Positions 47,998 through 58,680 of a DNA stretch of 64,000 bases are shown here, piece after piece. The notes beneath the pieces are model-generated. The model saw only the letters and a list, made by a program, of their open reading frames with translations. It ran no database searches and was not told where the DNA came from. Every line of letters begins with the position of its first letter. Positions within the stretch are counted from its first letter, which is position 1. A program made the translations under genes and the position numbers. Origin of the DNA: Lachancea mirantina (Eukaryota > Ascomycota > Saccharomycetes > Saccharomycetales > Saccharomycetaceae); contig LT598466.1 in NCBI GenBank assembly GCA_900074745.1, positions 868,001-932,000 of the forward strand. The letters run 5' to 3'.

Positions 47998-50900
47998 ATG
48001 GCAAAAGTTGCTACAGACTTTGAATTTAAGCATCACGAAGAAGATGCGACGTTTGGAGAGCTTTTAAAGCCCGTATACCGAGGGAAAAAGCTGACAGATG
48101 AGATCAACACCGCCGAGGATAAATGGAACTTATTGCCCGCCTTTCTTAAGGTTAAGGGCCTTGTCAAGCAACACTTGGATTCTTTCAATTATTTTGTTGA
48201 CACAGATTTGAAAAAAATCATTAAAGCGAATCAATTGGTGCTTAGCGATGTCGATCCAGAGTTTTATTTAAAATATGTTGACATTAGAGTCGGACATCGG
48301 TCGACTTCCTCTACAAAAGATTACATTGTTCCACCCCATGAATGTCGATTGCGGGATATGACATACTCTGCACCTATATACGTTGACATTGAATACACGC
48401 GGGGTCGCAATATCATTATGCACAGAGACGTGGAAATTGGAAGAATGCCCATCATGCTCAGGTCCAACAAATGCATTTTAAACAACGCGGATGAGAAAGT
48501 CATGGCTAAATTGAACGAATGTCCTTTAGATCCAGGTGGGTACTTTATTGTCAATGGAACTGAAAAAGTCATTTTAGTGCAAGAGCAACTGTCCAAAAAC
48601 CGTATCATTGTCGAGGCCGATGAGAAAAAAGCAATCGTACAAGCATCTGTAACATCTTCTACACACGAAAGGAAATCCAAAACTTACGTTATTACCAAAA
48701 ATGACAGAATTTATTTGAAGCACAACTCCATTGCCGAGGAAGTGCCCATTGTCATAGCCTTGAAGGCCTGTGGTGTTGTTTCTGATCTTGAAATCATGCA
48801 GCTGGTGTGCGGTAACGATAGCAGTTACCAGGACATATTTGCTGTCAATTTTGAAGAGGCTGCCAGATCCAAAATTTACACCCAGCAACAGGCGTTAGAA
48901 TATATCGGATCAAAAGTTAAGACAGTGAGAAGACAAAAGTTATCGATTTTGCAAGAAGGCATTGAGGCCATTGCAACTACTGTCATTGCCCATCTGACTG
49001 TAGAAGCTCTGGACTTTAGAGAAAAAGCAATGTATGTCGCTCTGATGACAAGGAGAGTGGTTATGGCCATGTTCGATCCTAAGATGGTCGACGATAGAGA
49101 CTATGTCGGTAATAAGAGACTTGAACTCGCTGGCCAGCTGATGTCGCTTCTTTTCGAAGATTTGTTCAAAAAATTCAACAACGATTTCAAGGCCAACATT
49201 GATAAAGTCTTGAAGAAACCAAACAGAGCCATGGAGTACGATGCGCTTTTATCCATTAATGTCCATTCTAATAATATTAGTAGTGGACTTAATAGAGCAA
49301 TTTCAACGGGTAACTGGTCGTTAAAGAGATTTAAGATGGAAAGGGCAGGTGTTACTCATGTTCTGAGTCGTCTTTCTTACATATCAGCTCTCGGGATGAT
49401 GACAAGAATTTCTTCGCAGTTCGAAAAATCTAGAAAAGTTTCCGGTCCAAGAGCGTTGCAACCCTCACAGTTCGGAATGCTATGTACCTCAGATACGCCT
49501 GAGGGTGAAGCATGTGGTCTGGTTAAAAACCTGGCTTTAATGACCCATATTACGACGGATGACGAAGAAGAGCCAATAAAGAAGCTATGTTATCTCCTGG
49601 GTGTCGAAGACATTACTGTTATTGACAGCTACTCACTGCATTTGAACTATGCTGTCTACTTAAATGGTACCATTATTGGCACCATTAGATTCCCCACGAA
49701 ATTTGTGACACTATTCAGACACTTGAGGAGAACTGGCAAAGTCTCTGAATTCATTTCAATTTACACAAACAGTCACCAAAAGGCAGTCCATATTGCCACT
49801 GATGGGGGTAGAATTTGTCGTCCTTTAATCGTAGTGACGGGAGGAAAATCCCTAGTTGAAGCTCACCATTTGAAAAAACTTTTAGAGGGCGAACTTCAGT
49901 TTGATGACTTCTTAAAATTAGGATTGGTGGAATATCTGGATGTCAACGAAGAAAATGACTCTTTTATTGCATTGTATGAAAAGGATATCGACGTGAACAT
50001 TACACATTTGGAAATCGAGCCTTTCACTGTGCTAGGAGCCGTCGCTGGTTTAATTCCATACCCTCACCACAACCAATCACCACGTAATACTTACCAATGC
50101 GCTATGGGTAAGCAAGCGATAGGTGCTATAGCATACAATCAGTTCAAGAGGATTGACACTTTATTGTACTTGATGATCTATCCTCAACAACCAATGGTGA
50201 AAACAAAAACTATTGAGCTGATCGACTACGACAAACTCCCAGCTGGCCAAAATGCTACGGTTGCCGTCATGTCTTATTCTGGATACGATATTGAAGATGC
50301 GCTGGTCCTGAATAAGTCTTCTATTGACAGAGGCTTCGGTAGATGTGAAACGCGGAAAAAAACAACAACAATCCTCAAAAGATACCCTAACCACACTCAA
50401 GATATCATTGGTGGTATGCGTGTCGATGAAAATGGGGAGCCAATTTGGCAGCACAAGTCTCTCGGTCCTGATGGTCTAGGTGAAGTTGGTATGAAAGTCG
50501 AGAGTGGACAAATCTACATTAACAAGTCTGTTCCGACCAATGCATCTGACAGCGTGTTGACCCAAACCAATGCACAATACAGAGAGACGCCAGTTGTTTA
50601 CAGGGCACCGGAGCCATCGCATATAGACCAAGTCATGATGTCAGTGTCTGAGAACGACCAAGCATTGATAAAAGTCCTTTTGAGACAAAATAGACGACCT
50701 GAATTGGGGGATAAGTTCTCTTCTAGACACGGTCAAAAAGGCGTTTGTGGTATTATTGTCAAACAGGAAGACATGCCTTTCAATGACGACGGTGTGGTTC
50801 CTGACATCATCATGAACCCTCATGGTTTCCCTTCTCGTATGACGGTCGGCAAAATGATAGAGTTGATATCGGGGAAGGCTGGAGTTTTGAATGGCACTTT

Positions 50901-51432
50901 GGAATACGGTACTTGTTTTGGTGGATCCAAACTGGAAGAAATGTCTCAAATTCTGGTCGATAAAGGATTTAATTACTCAGGGAAGGATATGCTTTATTCA
51001 GGTATCACGGGTGAATGCTTAGAAGCCTATATTTTCTTTGGTCCAATTTACTACCAGAAACTAAAACACATGGTTTTAGACAAAATGCATGCCAGAGCTA
51101 GAGGGCCCAGGGCCGTGCTAACTCGTCAACCAACCGAAGGTAGATCCAGAGACGGTGGTTTAAGACTTGGTGAGATGGAAAGAGACTGTGTTATAGCGTA
51201 TGGTGCCTCCCAGCTTCTGCTTGAAAGACTCATGATCAGTTCAGACGCTTTTGAAGTTGACGTCTGCAACAAGTGTGGTCTGATGGGTTACAGCGGATGG
51301 TGCACATCTTGCAAAAGCGCAGAAAACATCATTAAAATGACAATCCCTTACGCGGCAAAACTGCTTTTCCAAGAACTTTTATCCATGAACATCGCCCCAA
51401 GACTTAGACTAGACGACGTGTTCGAACAGTAA
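47998..51432 (+). CDS. RET1: Second-largest subunit of RNA polymerase III
   Basis: Forms one side of the RNA polymerase III active cleft. The 1144 residues (yeast 1149) are highly conserved throughout. Landmarks: [20 protein letters not shown] near the N-terminus, [20 protein letters not shown] (lobe), [15 protein letters not shown], the active-site blocks [18 protein letters not shown] and [15 protein letters not shown], and the C-terminal zinc site [16 protein letters not shown] (C-x2-C and C-x2-C). The ATG at 47998 is the only sensible start. It matches YOR207C but is on the inverted strand. Confidence 0.99.
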   Translation: MAKVATDFEFKHHEEDATFGELLKPVYRGKKLTDEINTAEDKWNLLPAFLKVKGLVKQHLDSFNYFVDTDLKKIIKANQLVLSDVDPEFYLKYVDIRVGHRSTSSTKDYIVPPHECRLRDMTYSAPIYVDIEYTRGRNIIMHRDVEIGRMPIMLRSNKCILNNADEKVMAKLNECPLDPGGYFIVNGTEKVILVQEQLSKNRIIVEADEKKAIVQASVTSSTHERKSKTYVITKNDRIYLKHNSIAEEVPIVIALKACGVVSDLEIMQLVCGNDSSYQDIFAVNFEEAARSKIYTQQQALEYIGSKVKTVRRQKLSILQEGIEAIATTVIAHLTVEALDFREKAMYVALMTRRVVMAMFDPKMVDDRDYVGNKRLELAGQLMSLLFEDLFKKFNNDFKANIDKVLKKPNRAMEYDALLSINVHSNNISSGLNRAISTGNWSLKRFKMERAGVTHVLSRLSYISALGMMTRISSQFEKSRKVSGPRALQPSQFGMLCTSDTPEGEACGLVKNLALMTHITTDDEEEPIKKLCYLLGVEDITVIDSYSLHLNYAVYLNGTIIGTIRFPTKFVTLFRHLRRTGKVSEFISIYTNSHQKAVHIATDGGRICRPLIVVTGGKSLVEAHHLKKLLEGELQFDDFLKLGLVEYLDVNEENDSFIALYEKDIDVNITHLEIEPFTVLGAVAGLIPYPHHNQSPRNTYQCAMGKQAIGAIAYNQFKRIDTLLYLMIYPQQPMVKTKTIELIDYDKLPAGQNATVAVMSYSGYDIEDALVLNKSSIDRGFGRCETRKKTTTILKRYPNHTQDIIGGMRVDENGEPIWQHKSLGPDGLGEVGMKVESGQIYINKSVPTNASDSVLTQTNAQYRETPVVYRAPEPSHIDQVMMSVSENDQALIKVLLRQNRRPELGDKFSSRHGQKGVCGIIVKQEDMPFNDDGVVPDIIMNPHGFPSRMTVGKMIELISGKAGVLNGTLEYGTCFGGSKLEEMSQILVDKGFNYSGKDMLYSGITGECLEAYIFFGPIYYQKLKHMVLDKMHARARGPRAVLTRQPTEGRSRDGGLRLGEMERDCVIAYGASQLLLERLMISSDAFEVDVCNKCGLMGYSGWCTSCKSAENIIKMTIPYAAKLLFQELLSMNIAPRLRLDDVFEQ

Positions 51433-51522
51433 ACGGCTGGGGTTTCCAAATCATGTAAAATAGCATTTAAATAGCAAAACTAGCATTGAACGTAAAACTT
51501 CAACGTCAACTTGCCAATTCCA

Positions 51523-52134
51523 TTACTCTTCGAAGACCATTTTATAATCAACGTTAAGACGACGTGCTAGTTCTTGCATGGTCATTTGAGTTTCACGGGT
51601 CTTGCCAAGCTTTTCTTCTAGTTTCTGGAGCTCTTTCTGTTGCAAATCTTCGACTTCTTGCCTTTTCGCGTCCATTTTATCTCTGTATTCTTGTTGTTCA
51701 TCTGTTGACAGCATTTTGAACTCTTCAGACTCTAAAAGGTTTTCGATGTCTTGTTCCAAGTTGTCAGAGAACTGGTACTCGATCTTACGTTTTTCAGCCT
51801 CAATTTCACGTCTTACAAGCTCCTCGTAACCTCCCATCTTGTCGATTTTTATCAGCGTAGAATTCAACATGTATGCCATGCCAGCCTGGCAAATTCTTCG
51901 CCATTTGAAGGCGAGGTTTTCAACCTCTGTCTCTTTTTCGTAAGAGTTCAAAATTTTGATACCACTTTTAAGATGAAGAATCTTTCTTTTAAGCTGGTTG
52001 ATATCCGTAATCAATGTGACTTCTCTCTTTTCGTTTCTCCTCTTCAAATCCTTACGGTTAGCAACCTGATAACCATCCTTGAACCCATCCTTAGACCTAT
52101 ATTCATTCTTAGAGACTGCTAGCTTCGTAACCAT
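51523..52134 (-). CDS. MEI5: MEI5, meiotic recombination mediator (Sfr1 family)
   Basis: With Sae3, Mei5 helps Dmc1 load onto DNA in meiosis; it is the counterpart of fission-yeast Sfr1. The 203 residues (yeast 222) have the family's C-terminal pattern. A coiled-coil segment (about 40-65) leads to the block LAFKWRRICQAGMAYMLN and IDKMGGYEELVRRE, then a charged coiled coil, and finally the short helical end TMQELARRLNVDYKMVF, similar to the Sfr1 C-terminus. The non-conserved N-terminus is short. It is next to RET1 and NOC2, as YPL121C falls in the ancestral order. A URS1-like site is 61 bp upstream. No intron is needed. Confidence 0.85.
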   Translation of the reverse strand: MVTKLAVSKNEYRSKDGFKDGYQVANRKDLKRRNEKREVTLITDINQLKRKILHLKSGIKILNSYEKETEVENLAFKWRRICQAGMAYMLNSTLIKIDKMGGYEELVRREIEAEKRKIEYQFSDNLEQDIENLLESEEFKMLSTDEQQEYRDKMDAKRQEVEDLQQKELQKLEEKLGKTRETQMTMQELARRLNVDYKMVFEE

Positions 52135-52730
52135 CTTAGCTATCTTATTTATTTTTCTGAGAAACTCCGTGGTTAGCTCTTCGTTGATAAACTTTAGCCG
52201 CTGATCTTAATTCTCATTTTGGCCACAACGCGATTACATAAGTGGTGATAATCGTCGGACATGCTCAACACTAAGGAGCGCTTCCTTGGATAGTGGATCA
52301 GTTCGATTTGTTAATGAGTAACATTTTGAGTCGCCAATGAGTCGCCGCACTACGCATTTGAATGCCTAGTGATTAAATTTAGTGTAAAGCAGGAGAAAAT
52401 AACAAGCAAAGTCGTTGAACGACTGTTTTGAAACAACCCGGACACTGTGCTACCATTTGCACTTGCAAAATCGCTCTGGATGGTGAGAGTGGGCAGTGGG
52501 TGATGGGTGATGGGTAGATAAGCAGATAGAAGATTTCGTGCAAAAAGGTTACCAATTTTCTAAGCATGAAATAACGTCATGAAGAGACACTGGCATAAAT
52601 ATTTTAAGCACCGGCAGTTTTCCAGCGTTCACAGAAAATTTGTAATTATATCTTATGCGGTTTTCTTAGATATCGCTTAATATACAGCGGTGGGCGGTGA
52701 CTGACTCTGAAGTGCAAGAAAAAAATGAGT
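52135..52730. other. Intergenic MEI5-NOC2
   Basis: About 600 bp: the MEI5 promoter with the URS1-like site, then a short GGGTGAT/GGGTAGA repeat near 52500-52520 and the NOC2 3' end. No other gene is recognised. Confidence 0.4.
52195..52204 (+). promoter_or_regulatory. URS1-like (Ume6) site upstream of MEI5
   Basis: TAGCCGCTGA matches 9 of 10 bases of the URS1 consensus TAGCCGCCGA and lies 61 bp before the MEI5 ATG. URS1 represses early meiotic genes in mitosis through Ume6, and S. cerevisiae MEI5 is meiosis-specific. Confidence 0.6.
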
Positions 52731-54896
52731 TTATTCGTCCGCAGAATCCGACATTTCAATGTCCTCGTCCGCTTCACTATGCTCAGAAACTTCATCACAC
52801 CCCATGGTCTTTTTTTTATTGCCGCTCTGAGCGGCTTCCTCCTCTTGTAAACTCTCCTTTAGGATTCTGGCACGTTCTTCTTTGACTTCACGCTGAATGG
52901 CAACATACGAACCGAGAGGAGTCTTATTCCAAGAGACATCGTTCAAAAAACGGGCGACTTCGGCCCTGTTCGTAGGTCCAAAGTCCACCTTAGCCCTATG
53001 AGAAGCGACAAATTCTGAGTTCTGATTCAGTTTGGCTACCAAGTCGAGTATCTGTTTGTTAAACTTGCCATTTTTAGAGCTCTTGACATAACGACGCAGT
53101 GAGATAACTGCTGGGGTTGTAAGTTCGGGGAAAGAGACACTCTTGCAGTAAAGCACATAGAACTCTGAAAGCAACTCGATGAATTGTTCTCCAATGCCGT
53201 CTTGGTAAACTTTGGTGCTCAAATAACCTTCGTTGCACTTTATGTTGTGATCGAAATCGAACGCTGGAAGGGTAGATTTCTTCTTTGGGTTTTTGTTTAA
53301 TGCAGTAGATGTTAGGATCTCAGCGAGAAGTGGATAAATTGGGATGAAAACGCCGGTGTTCTGCGACAGTCTGAGCAAAGATCGGATCAAATAGAATCTG
53401 AGCGGGAAAAACTGCGCCGTGGGGATGAGTCTAATCACACCAAGCGTGACTTGCACCAGCGGGTAAATGAGCTGTTTGAGTTGCGATCCTGCTGCCTTAT
53501 TGTCCGCCAGGTTGCAATGCGTCGACAGTACCCGAGACCAGAAGTCTAGGGAGTGACAGAATTGCCAATTGTAAACAATCTTGTAGGCAGTTGCAGGATC
53601 GGTCTTAGCAGTCTTTTTGGTCGTGGCACTGATGGTGTTTCTGAGGTGTATTGCGAGTTGCCTAATGTATTCGAAACCGGTCTGATATCCGAGGGTTGAG
53701 TCAATTCCGAAAAGCTCAGCAGCCGAGTTTTTCTGGAAATTGAGCAAAGGCATTGTTCTGATGTTGGTTTTACGGCAATTCTTGACAAATGTTGAATAGG
53801 TGGCTTTCAGAACAATGTCAAGCAACGATTTCTTGAATTCTCTAGATGCATTGTTCAAAAACGCGAACGCAGCGATTTGCGTCTCTACCACGGTGGCGCT
53901 GGCCCACACTTCGGTCACGCTTTTGATCAATTCTTTCAAAATCCTACGATGCGAAAGGAAATAAGGTAAGATTTGGTCAATAGAATGCAAAACTAAAGCT
54001 GCTGTCTCTGTGTTTGTAATATCCGAAAGGAGCGTGATAAGAGATCCTGCATGCGATTTCATATCACTGGAAAGCTTGTTAACAGAAGAGTTAGAAGGTA
54101 TCGTTCTGACACCTTTAACAGTTTTGTAAGGATATTTCTTCTGAATGGCTTCCGGTAAGCTGCGAAGCGCGAGAAACATAAGCTCGTGGAATGCTTTTTC
54201 GTCAATAACAGCAAACTTGTAAGTGTCAACAAGGTCTTCTTTGTTGACGTTGACAGCTGCCTTGAAAGAAGATATAATGTTTCTAACGAGCCCAATGCTG
54301 AATTTGGAGTCAAGTTCTTTTTTCCAGTTTTTGACAAGTTTCAGGTCCACTTCCACCTTCTCGTCATTTGCAGTGCTCTTGGGACCTCTCTTGCTCTCGT
54401 TCGCGTCATCATTCTCGTCCTCACTACCCTCTTCCTCGTTGTCGTCGTCGCTCATCGCGTCCAGCGGGTTGCTGGCCTTAAAATCGAGCAACTCCTTGTC
54501 GTTGTTTTGCAAATACTTGTAAAACTCAGGATCATTCTGCTCTAGTTGCTTTATATCGTTTTCCACATCTCCGACTTCTTCATCGGACGACGACTCTTCG
54601 GAGTCACTTGCCTCGCTTTTCTTTGGCTTCTTCTGCTTCTTTTCAGCCTTAGGTACCTCGAAACCACCCGCAAAAAAATCTTCAACGCTCATGTCCTTGA
54701 AAACATTCTCCTTTGCGGACTTGGCCATCTTTTGCTCATCTTTTGTTAGTGCTTCGTCTCTTTTTTGTTCCTCTGACTTGTTTCCTCTGCGACCTTTGAT
54801 CTTTTTACTGTGATCTTTGAGCTTCCGTCTGTGATCCAGCGTGTGCTTCAAGTGCTTCGACTGGAATTTCTTCGTCGCTTTTGAGACTTTGGCCAT
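52731..54896 (-). CDS. NOC2: NOC2, 60S ribosome assembly and export factor
   Basis: Forms complexes with Noc1 and Noc3 that accompany pre-60S particles from nucleolus to nucleoplasm. The 721 residues (yeast 710) have a lysine-rich N-terminus ([20 protein letters not shown]) and an acidic middle region with many Asp/Glu/Ser. The HEAT-like Noc2 domain follows (about 290-640) and includes [23 protein letters not shown] (in two parts) and [15 protein letters not shown]. The C-terminal part includes [18 protein letters not shown] and an acidic end. It is divergent from GEP3 with an RRPE-PAC pair between them. It matches YOR206W, inverted. Confidence 0.96.
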   Translation of the reverse strand: MAKVSKATKKFQSKHLKHTLDHRRKLKDHSKKIKGRRGNKSEEQKRDEALTKDEQKMAKSAKENVFKDMSVEDFFAGGFEVPKAEKKQKKPKKSEASDSEESSSDEEVGDVENDIKQLEQNDPEFYKYLQNNDKELLDFKASNPLDAMSDDDNEEEGSEDENDDANESKRGPKSTANDEKVEVDLKLVKNWKKELDSKFSIGLVRNIISSFKAAVNVNKEDLVDTYKFAVIDEKAFHELMFLALRSLPEAIQKKYPYKTVKGVRTIPSNSSVNKLSSDMKSHAGSLITLLSDITNTETAALVLHSIDQILPYFLSHRRILKELIKSVTEVWASATVVETQIAAFAFLNNASREFKKSLLDIVLKATYSTFVKNCRKTNIRTMPLLNFQKNSAAELFGIDSTLGYQTGFEYIRQLAIHLRNTISATTKKTAKTDPATAYKIVYNWQFCHSLDFWSRVLSTHCNLADNKAAGSQLKQLIYPLVQVTLGVIRLIPTAQFFPLRFYLIRSLLRLSQNTGVFIPIYPLLAEILTSTALNKNPKKKSTLPAFDFDHNIKCNEGYLSTKVYQDGIGEQFIELLSEFYVLYCKSVSFPELTTPAVISLRRYVKSSKNGKFNKQILDLVAKLNQNSEFVASHRAKVDFGPTNRAEVARFLNDVSWNKTPLGSYVAIQREVKEERARILKESLQEEEAAQSGNKKKTMGCDEVSEHSEADEDIEMSDSADE

Positions 54897-54980
54897 CTTG
54901 ACGGATTAGACGAGAGACTTTCAGCACTTGAACTCCTTGCAGTTGTAATATGTAGGTTTTTCTGGTGGAGGGCATCTCAT

Positions 54981-55003
54981 CTCATCGCTAATTGAAAAAT
55001 TTT
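54981..55003. promoter_or_regulatory. PAC and RRPE pair in the NOC2-GEP3 promoter
   Basis: CTCATCGC (54981-54988, PAC core on the minus strand) and TGAAAAATTTT (54993-55003, full RRPE) are 4 bp apart, 85-107 bp upstream of the NOC2 ATG. It is the best example of this pair in the window and fits the role of NOC2. Confidence 0.75.
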
Positions 55004-55114
55004 CCAGAGCCGACCAAGTCCGCCGTACATGGCAACATCTTCGACCTTGGTTATAGCAGCGATGAGCACACCTATCCAAGTGAACTTCCACAATCGAAGA
55101 ATCGGCCATTGTAG

Positions 55115-56764
55115 ATGCTGAGTTCGCTTGTTGCAAGAAGGATCTGGCGAAGAAAAGCTCAAATTTGGGTTAGATGGATAAGCTGCGATAGTTGTGGTAT
55201 TGAACTGCAAAATCAGAATGGTGAAAGAGCTGGATTTTACAGAAAGCCCGAGTACGAATGGGCAAATACCCGACAAGTTCGACCTAAAACGCTTCAGGAT
55301 GTGAAATACATATTGTTTGGTCATGATATCCATCGTTTGAAAGATGAAGGTTCTGGCATGGATATGTTGAAATCGGAAACCCGAAAATCCAGCGTCATTT
55401 GCAAGAGATGCTGCGACGCCTTGCACCACAATAGGTATCGTATGGAAGAGTTTGCCGACAAGACACTGGAAGAAGTGCAATCAAAAATTCCGCGTGACTC
55501 AAACGTATTCCATGCAGTTCCGTTGACCGATTTTCCTCTACACATGAATCTTGCAGTATTGCGGGCATCGGCATACAGAACGTCCCTCGTGCTCACGAAA
55601 GGTGATCAAATTACAGCAAGCAAGTCCCTGCTGCAGCGAAAAGCACCGAGATTTTTCAAGGACTTTCTCAAGTCTCGGATCGGCTATGATAGCAACAAAA
55701 TAGTTGCAGTGGCAGCCAAAAACGGCTGGAATCTGCAATCACTGTTTTCTGTGCTCAGCAACAACTCGTATTTGGTGGGAAGCGCAAACGCAGGAAAATC
55801 GACCCTTGTGAATACGCTAATCAAGGTTTACGGGGGTTTGAAAAAACGCACCGAGACACTCCAGCCAACGGCTGTTGAATCATCGAGGTCGCTAGCAGCA
55901 CAACAGACAGGAGTTTCGCATATTCCTAACCTGACGAGGTCCATACAGGCGTTCGAAATTGGCGGCAAAACGGTCTACGATCTTCCTGGATATTCGGAGA
56001 GAGCCGAGGCCAACGCGCGTTTGGATAGGCTTGTTGAAAGGTCTCTTCTAGAACGTATCCGAAAGACGCAACTCTTCAAAAAGTCAAAATTAGTCAAAAA
56101 AAGCTACTGCTCAGTCAAAGGAACCCAAAGCAAAAACTGTTATACCGTCAGTGGGATTTTTTATCTAATTCCGCCGCCGGGTTCAATCAACCAGGTTGTA
56201 AATTTTATACCTGGCGTGGAACGTCAATACAAATGCTTTGAAAGAGCCTTGGAGATAGCTGAAAGCTGCTTAAAGAATTCCACCGAGGCTCCTCTTAAAA
56301 AATATGTTGGCGTTCAAAAACCGCTAACTCTAAAAGAAAACTTCGTCCGCCACATTATCCCACCTTTTCAAGGAACGATAGAGCTTGCGTTTAAGGACAT
56401 CGGATATATCCAGCTAAAAACAACTGGAAAATACGAATTCCATGGTCTTCATGAGATTTGGGTGCCTAAAGATATCGAAATCTGTGTGCGAGAACCTCTA
56501 GAGAGACTCATAAATGAGAGCTACGAAAGATTCATTGAAACGAATGGGCGCAAGATGGCTTGTCCGGTCAAAAGAGAAATTATCTCGTCCACATACCCCA
56601 TGTCTGAAAATGAACCCAATACGCTGCTTAAAATGGAAGAAATGTTCCTGGAACGCACTAAAAATGACATTATGGCAAGAAATATGCTCAAGGGAGATCC
56701 AATGACACTACTTGGACGGCTTCACGACGAACCGCCTAATTTGTTTTGGTTTTATAGATGGTGA
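55115..56764 (+). CDS. GEP3: Mitochondrial ribosome-assembly GTPase GEP3 (MTG3)
   Basis: Circularly permuted GTPase for assembly of the mitochondrial small ribosomal subunit. The 549 residues (yeast 556) start with a presequence rich in Arg and Ser (MLSSLVARRIWRRKAQ). A zinc-finger part follows, with CDSCG and CKRCCDALHH. The GTPase motifs come in permuted order: G4-like VLTKGD (about residue 158) precedes the P-loop GSANAGKST (about 224) and the G3 motif DLPG (about 288). The C-terminal domain ends NLFWFYRW. It matches YOR205C; both it and NOC2 are inverted relative to S. cerevisiae. Confidence 0.95.
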   Translation: MLSSLVARRIWRRKAQIWVRWISCDSCGIELQNQNGERAGFYRKPEYEWANTRQVRPKTLQDVKYILFGHDIHRLKDEGSGMDMLKSETRKSSVICKRCCDALHHNRYRMEEFADKTLEEVQSKIPRDSNVFHAVPLTDFPLHMNLAVLRASAYRTSLVLTKGDQITASKSLLQRKAPRFFKDFLKSRIGYDSNKIVAVAAKNGWNLQSLFSVLSNNSYLVGSANAGKSTLVNTLIKVYGGLKKRTETLQPTAVESSRSLAAQQTGVSHIPNLTRSIQAFEIGGKTVYDLPGYSERAEANARLDRLVERSLLERIRKTQLFKKSKLVKKSYCSVKGTQSKNCYTVSGIFYLIPPPGSINQVVNFIPGVERQYKCFERALEIAESCLKNSTEAPLKKYVGVQKPLTLKENFVRHIIPPFQGTIELAFKDIGYIQLKTTGKYEFHGLHEIWVPKDIEICVREPLERLINESYERFIETNGRKMACPVKREIISSTYPMSENEPNTLLKMEEMFLERTKNDIMARNMLKGDPMTLLGRLHDEPPNLFWFYRW

Positions 56765-56879
56765 TGAGTTATGTAGAAGGAATAGTTGATATTTGAAAAA
56801 GTCATTAGATTAGAGACTATCACCAACAAACGTAAAACGTAGAAGGAGTATTGATCAAAACAACCTCTCACAGAGGATC

Positions 56880-58259
56880 ATGAGTGAGGAGGATGGCGTT
56901 ATCAAATGCCAAAGTTGTTTCGTCCCATTAGAGGTAGACAGCTCTTTATTGGACTTGAGCTTAGCACAACGTAATTTACTTCTGAATGCGAAAACAGAAG
57001 TGCCAAATTCAGGGTTCAAAATCCCCACTGAAAGATTAGAGAGACTCAGTCTTATTCAGAATCCGAATGAACTCAATTTGCGTAGGTCAACGACAAATAA
57101 CTCGAACTCTTACGTTTTTTTGAATGGGGATTCAAGTTTGCTTCACCAGGCCGGGCCTGAGATCACCAGTAATGAAGAGGACTCCAAAAATGATTGGTCC
57201 ACGAAAACATTGTCATCACGAATCAACACAATAACAAATATTTTCAATATTTTATCATTCAAGAGTAACATAGATCATCCCGTATGCCAAGAATGCTGTG
57301 ACATGATGATCCAGAAACTCAAAGCTGATTACGAAGAAGCCATGTTTGAACGAGATAAATACGCGGAATTCTTGTCGCGGTTGCAAAAGCAAGAGGATGT
57401 GGAACGTTCGCAGGCTGTGACAAAGGATTCCAATTGTGATTCTCGCGAAATGGTTGAAAAAGAACACACAGAGCTTTTGAAGGAGCTCATTCAATTGGAA
57501 GATCAGGAGTCTCAACTGGACTTAAAGATTGAGGATCTTGAAGCCAAGCTCGCCGCTAAAAAAAAAGCACAATTACAGCTTATGAAGGAACGCAATATCA
57601 AGGAATTGAACAATTTAGAGTTCTCAAAAGAAATCGAATCTTTGAAGAGTAAATACGAAAGAACGTTGACGAACCTTGACACGCTTCGCAAAACCAATAT
57701 ATTCAACGAAACCTTTCGAATATCACACGACGGTCCCTTTGGAACCATCAACGAACTCCGCTTGGGGAGTCTTGAGGACACCCGCGTGACGTGGCAAGAA
57801 ATCAATGCAGCATTAGGTCAGCTCATTTTGCTGCTAGCGACGATTTGCACGCGTCTGCAGTTCAAGTTGGATGGATTTGTTCTGCGGCCAATGGGGTCTT
57901 TGTCCAAAATCGAACAGTTTGAGGCAAGCTCGCAGAGCTGGACTACGCACGATGCTTTCAACAATAACAGCTTCAAAATAGGACGTCTGTTTCACAAAGA
58001 AACCAGTTTTGACAAAGCCATGCAAAGCCTACTCGTGATAGTTTCTCAAATAGCGTCCTGTCTCTCTGCCACATCTTTCAGAGAGCCAGACGAGTTGGAA
58101 TTGCCTTATTCTATAACGGCCGACAAGATAAACGGAATGAGCATCAAGCTATTTGGCAATAATCCAACAATGGAATGGACAACAGCTTGCAAATTCTTGC
58201 TCACAAACTCCAAATGGCTTTTAGCTTTTTCTTCAAGTCTTATGAGTGCCAGGCGCTGA
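56880..58259 (+). CDS. VPS30: VPS30/ATG6, Beclin-1-type subunit of PI3-kinase complexes
   Basis: Subunit of the Vps34 complexes I (autophagy) and II (vacuolar sorting). The 459 residues, against 557 in yeast, show the N-terminal CQSC motif paired with CQECC near residue 140. A coiled coil spans about 155-275, and the C-terminal BARA domain starts at FNETFRISHDGPFGTINELRLG (in two parts) and ends CKFLLTNSKWLLAFSSS. The shorter length lies in the poorly conserved N-terminal part. It matches YPL120W but is inverted, and it is the last gene of the inverted block. Confidence 0.93.
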   Translation: MSEEDGVIKCQSCFVPLEVDSSLLDLSLAQRNLLLNAKTEVPNSGFKIPTERLERLSLIQNPNELNLRRSTTNNSNSYVFLNGDSSLLHQAGPEITSNEEDSKNDWSTKTLSSRINTITNIFNILSFKSNIDHPVCQECCDMMIQKLKADYEEAMFERDKYAEFLSRLQKQEDVERSQAVTKDSNCDSREMVEKEHTELLKELIQLEDQESQLDLKIEDLEAKLAAKKKAQLQLMKERNIKELNNLEFSKEIESLKSKYERTLTNLDTLRKTNIFNETFRISHDGPFGTINELRLGSLEDTRVTWQEINAALGQLILLLATICTRLQFKLDGFVLRPMGSLSKIEQFEASSQSWTTHDAFNNNSFKIGRLFHKETSFDKAMQSLLVIVSQIASCLSATSFREPDELELPYSITADKINGMSIKLFGNNPTMEWTTACKFLLTNSKWLLAFSSSLMSARR

Positions 58260-58272
58260 ATCCGCACTTCAA

Positions 58273-58632
58273 ATGGTTCACTCAGAGTTTAAAGACCAAC
58301 CAACTACTTCAAGACAACGCTATCAAATTTCAAAATTGCCAAATTCTCGTTTAGTTTGCAAGCGAAAGCCTTGTAAGACCGGTAAGACCGCTACGCTAAA
58401 GCTGCTTCTAACAGCGAACACGTCCAGTCTCTTCAAAATCATGAAACGAAAAGGTTGGTCTCTGGCAAGACAAGAAGAACTTTATTGTTCAAGCGATAAG
58501 AGACTGGATTTTCCACTCGGACGCCTATCTAAGTCACGTGTTGGTCATATCGATGATATTCGTATTAACGATAAGAAGCTTCGTGGGACCCCTTTTTACA
58601 AATATTCAAGACACCGAGTAAGCTTCTTCTGA
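58273..58632 (+). CDS. Doubtful 119-codon ORF at the inversion border
   Basis: An open frame of 119 codons from an ATG at 58273, lying between VPS30 and RNY1. The predicted protein is basic, without a recognised domain, signal peptide or conserved block. VPS30 already ends with a complete BARA domain, so it is not a missing part of that gene. It may be chance, or a remnant left at the rearrangement border. Confidence 0.2.
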   Translation: MVHSEFKDQPTTSRQRYQISKLPNSRLVCKRKPCKTGKTATLKLLLTANTSSLFKIMKRKGWSLARQEELYCSSDKRLDFPLGRLSKSRVGHIDDIRINDKKLRGTPFYKYSRHRVSFF

Positions 58633-58680
58633 CGTGTGATTTCACCTCAAAATTTACCAATATCTAGTCAATCTCCGGAC

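Noticed and set aside
58246-58632. Frame after VPS30 as a missing C-terminal part of VPS30
   Set aside because: VPS30 already ends with the conserved end of the BARA domain, and the following frame has no similarity to it.
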